From contig NZ_CP063789.1 of NCBI RefSeq assembly GCF_025860405.1, positions 28,235 to 92,234 on the forward strand: a stretch of 64,000 nt of DNA, in the 5' to 3' direction. Positions 62,070 through 64,000 of this stretch are shown here, piece by piece. This DNA is from Tolypothrix sp. PCC 7712. Its GTDB lineage: Bacteria; Cyanobacteriota; Cyanobacteriia; Cyanobacteriales; Nostocaceae. A program made the position numbers and the translations under genes. The notes beneath the pieces are model-generated. The model ran no database searches. It was not told the DNA's origin and saw nothing but the letters and a program-made list of their open reading frames with translations. Position 1 is the first letter of the stretch, and each line of letters starts with the position of its first letter.

Positions 62070-62727
62070 GAGTAGGCTCCTAATCGGTGTTTAAGATGTT
62101 GTGTTTTTTGTTGTATTTATATGGGAATTAAATATTTATTATTTTCTACTACCAAGTTGACAAAGTTTTTACTGTCTAGAATGAATATGAGCGATGCTAA
62201 ACTAGCTTTCAAGCCAATATACTATGTACCCAAACTTGGTATAAGCTACGGCAAAAAATATTTAACCCGGACACAATAAAATATCTTTTGAGCCTTATAC
62301 CCTATGCAAAAAAGCAACCTTTTTATTAAAAAAGATTGCTTGGAATTAAAGAAATAACTTATTTAATCTCTTTGAGAGGTTGTTTTAAAACTGACTTTTC
62401 ACGTTATGTGGAAAAGGCGATTTTAACGTTTTCTCAAGCCCTGATTCTTTCGTTCCCTATTGTCATTAGCTTTAAGCTATTGATAATAAGTCTGTGGAAA
62501 AAGTAACGTAGTTCCGGTGGTTGAGGACTTCCCGTGAAAAGTCAGGTTTTAAAAAGTCCTACGTGTGTCATACTGAACATAATAAAGTGTCTCAATATGT
62601 TTCTCAATGCTGATAGTTTTTACTCCACTTTGTTTCGCTATGAATGACAATTTTATGTCTTATTAGACTTTTAAAACATCCTCTGATAAAAATAATTAAT
62701 CTTTAATTATTTACTCACAATTACTAA
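62070..62727. other. AT-rich intergenic region before the CHAT gene's 3' end
   Basis: No credible gene is seen. A hairpin AAGCAA/TTGCTT with A/T-rich stem lies at 62312-62341 and can act as a bidirectional terminator. The rest is AT-rich and shows nothing I can assign. Confidence 0.4.
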
Positions 62728-64000
62728 TCATTCCGCTTTCCCCACTACAGTAAAAGCAGCCCAAGCTTCAGGGTTATGATTCCCGTTGTTATCCTTGACC
62801 ATACTCAACATTGCTTCGCGCATAGCTTTGGCTTTATCGAACTTATTTTTGTAGATATTGGTATAAAAATCAGTCATCAACTTTACAGTGTCATCATCCG
62901 GTACTTTCCACAGGGACACTACCACAGTGGGAACATTGGCTGCGATAAAGGAACGAGACAAGCCAACCACTCCCTCTCCCTTAATATCTCCCCTACCCGT
63001 ATTACAAGCACTTAGTACGACCAATTCAGCTTGTAAAGGTGATTTCTCTGGAAGTCCAAAATGCTCCATAATTTCACTAGTGGTGAGGAAGCCATCATCT
63101 TTGCTAGAAGGAGCCAGAGCAATTGCTCCCGGAGAATCGATAGCATTAATACTATCGAGTAAACCGTGGGTAGCCAGATGAATCACTTTGGCAGATGCCA
63201 TTTTTTGCACAATTACTGACTCAGTGGCTTGGTCTCCAATGAGGGGGGTAGTGTTAAGCATTTTGGCAATCTTCTTGGCTTCTATTTCTGCACCAGGTAG
63301 TGAGTCTAAGGGTTTTAACTCTTGCCTTACTTTCTGCTTAGGCATGGTTGGATTACCTACAACCAAGGCTGACGCACCGCTAGGAGGAACAGATGCATTT
63401 GGGTTGTTTTTTGTTTGTTTGCGTTTTTGAGTCAAACTCAAAGTTTGAATTGAAGGAGCAGTGAGGATGGTGTGTTTTTCAATCAGGTATTTATATTTGT
63501 CATCTTGGAGTGCAACAAAGGGAACCAAAAATAATTCTTGATGAGGAATAAAAATGACCCGTTGCTGTTCATCTTGGGGCAAAAACTCAGCAATTGGTTT
63601 TATCAGAAGTTGATGAAGTTGTTGTAAGTGGGTGGAAGATTTATCTGCTTGGGAAGTGGGATTATCATTAGTAAGCCCTCTTACACCAATAGATTGACGG
63701 CTAACTTCTACCAATTTTTTTAGAGAAATATCTTTAGGAAGGTGATTGGGAAGGTAAAAAGAACGAAATTTAATTTCTCCTTGAGGGGGGATAACCCACA
63801 TATGGAGAAATTTATCAAAAAGAACTGAATATTCAACTAATGTAGCATTTTGCTGTCGGGCGATTTGTTGAATTTCTTCTACAGTTAGGGATGGTAAAGT
63901 CATCGCCTCCTTTGGCTTCTCATTGATTCGCTGAAATAGTATTTCCAATAAAGCGCGGTTTCGCCCCAGTTCCGAAATTTCTAGAGCTTTTTGGAGTTTA
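62728..64000 (-). CDS. CHAT-domain protease, N-terminus outside the window
   Basis: The frame is open to the window edge (KLQKALEISELGRNRALLEI), so at least 424 residues are visible. A CHAT caspase-like domain fills the C-terminus: VIFIPHQELFLVPFVALQ, ALVVGNP, the catalytic His in VIHLATHGLLD (near 63170) and the catalytic Cys in VVLSACNTGRGD (near 63010), then VVVSLWKVPDD. In cyanobacteria such domains usually follow TPR repeats, which probably lie upstream here. They act as signalling proteases in stress or cell-death pathways. Confidence 0.88.
   Translation of the reverse strand, partial: KLQKALEISELGRNRALLEILFQRINEKPKEAMTLPSLTVEEIQQIARQQNATLVEYSVLFDKFLHMWVIPPQGEIKFRSFYLPNHLPKDISLKKLVEVSRQSIGVRGLTNDNPTSQADKSSTHLQQLHQLLIKPIAEFLPQDEQQRVIFIPHQELFLVPFVALQDDKYKYLIEKHTILTAPSIQTLSLTQKRKQTKNNPNASVPPSGASALVVGNPTMPKQKVRQELKPLDSLPGAEIEAKKIAKMLNTTPLIGDQATESVIVQKMASAKVIHLATHGLLDSINAIDSPGAIALAPSSKDDGFLTTSEIMEHFGLPEKSPLQAELVVLSACNTGRGDIKGEGVVGLSRSFIAANVPTVVVSLWKVPDDDTVKLMTDFYTNIYKNKFDKAKAMREAMLSMVKDNNGNHNPEAWAAFTVVGKAE

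Overview
The window looks like part of a large plasmid, or plasmid-derived island, from a filamentous cyanobacterium of the Nostoc/Anabaena type. The grounds are many HIP1 octamers (GCGATCGC), heptameric short tandem repeats, CHAT, Uma2, HicB-VapC and STAND genes, and a conjugation gene cluster of the kind found on Nostoc plasmids. No rRNA, tRNA or CRISPR array was seen. All functions are assigned from protein and DNA motifs read by eye; no database search was run.

Layout. (1) 1-4.6 kb: an unknown gene, then a complete 3.8-kb transposon (608-4412) with perfect 166-bp terminal inverted repeats and a 6-bp target duplication, encoding a serine recombinase, a DDE transposase and an AAA ATPase. 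(2) 4.6-7.4 kb: an ArsC-like remnant, a tyrosine recombinase and two toxin-antitoxin pairs (HigBA-like, TacAT-like). (3) 7.4-16.5 kb, minus strand: a coupled operon starting with a ParM-like actin ATPase and a possible ParR-like partner, followed by small proteins, membrane proteins, a membrane-anchored P-loop ATPase and an AEP-type primase. An iteron-like repeat cluster lies between the last two genes. (4) 16.5-25 kb: a DNA-binding regulator, a 105-bp MITE, a three-gene coiled-coil/TPR/vWA operon, an OLD-like ATPase, and a small protein plus truncated STAND NTPase that share an amyloid-like motif. (5) 23.5-33 kb: a rearranged zone with two inverted copies of a 1,525-bp IS, several broken copies of parB, a 536-bp mini-transposon, PG-binding and Uma2 genes, HicB-VapC, and intact parAB. 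(6) 34-48 kb: a type IV secretion operon (VirB2, VirB3-B4, VirB5/6/8/10/9-like, VirD4). (7) 48.06-52.82 kb: a Tn7-like element carrying only a TnsA-TnsB fusion and TnsC. (8) 53-58 kb: a MobF relaxase-helicase-DUF3854 protein. (9) 58-61.4 kb: a second ParM-like operon preceded by helically phased repeats; its last gene carries an A AAA AAG slippery heptamer that joins it to a downstream membrane-protein frame. (10) 61.4-64 kb: sparse DNA, a 59-codon gene and the C-terminal part of a CHAT protease.

Together these are conjugative transfer functions (relaxase, coupling protein, secretion channel), three separate partition systems (ParAB and two actin-like), addiction modules, and several generations of transposons. 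The redundancy suggests a fused or mosaic plasmid. The points most worth checking are the TniQ-less TnsAB-TnsC element with its non-autonomous derivative, the probable programmed frameshift, the amyloid-motif pair, the vWA operon with a transposase-like HTH, and a 25-bp-arm hairpin inside the primase gene.
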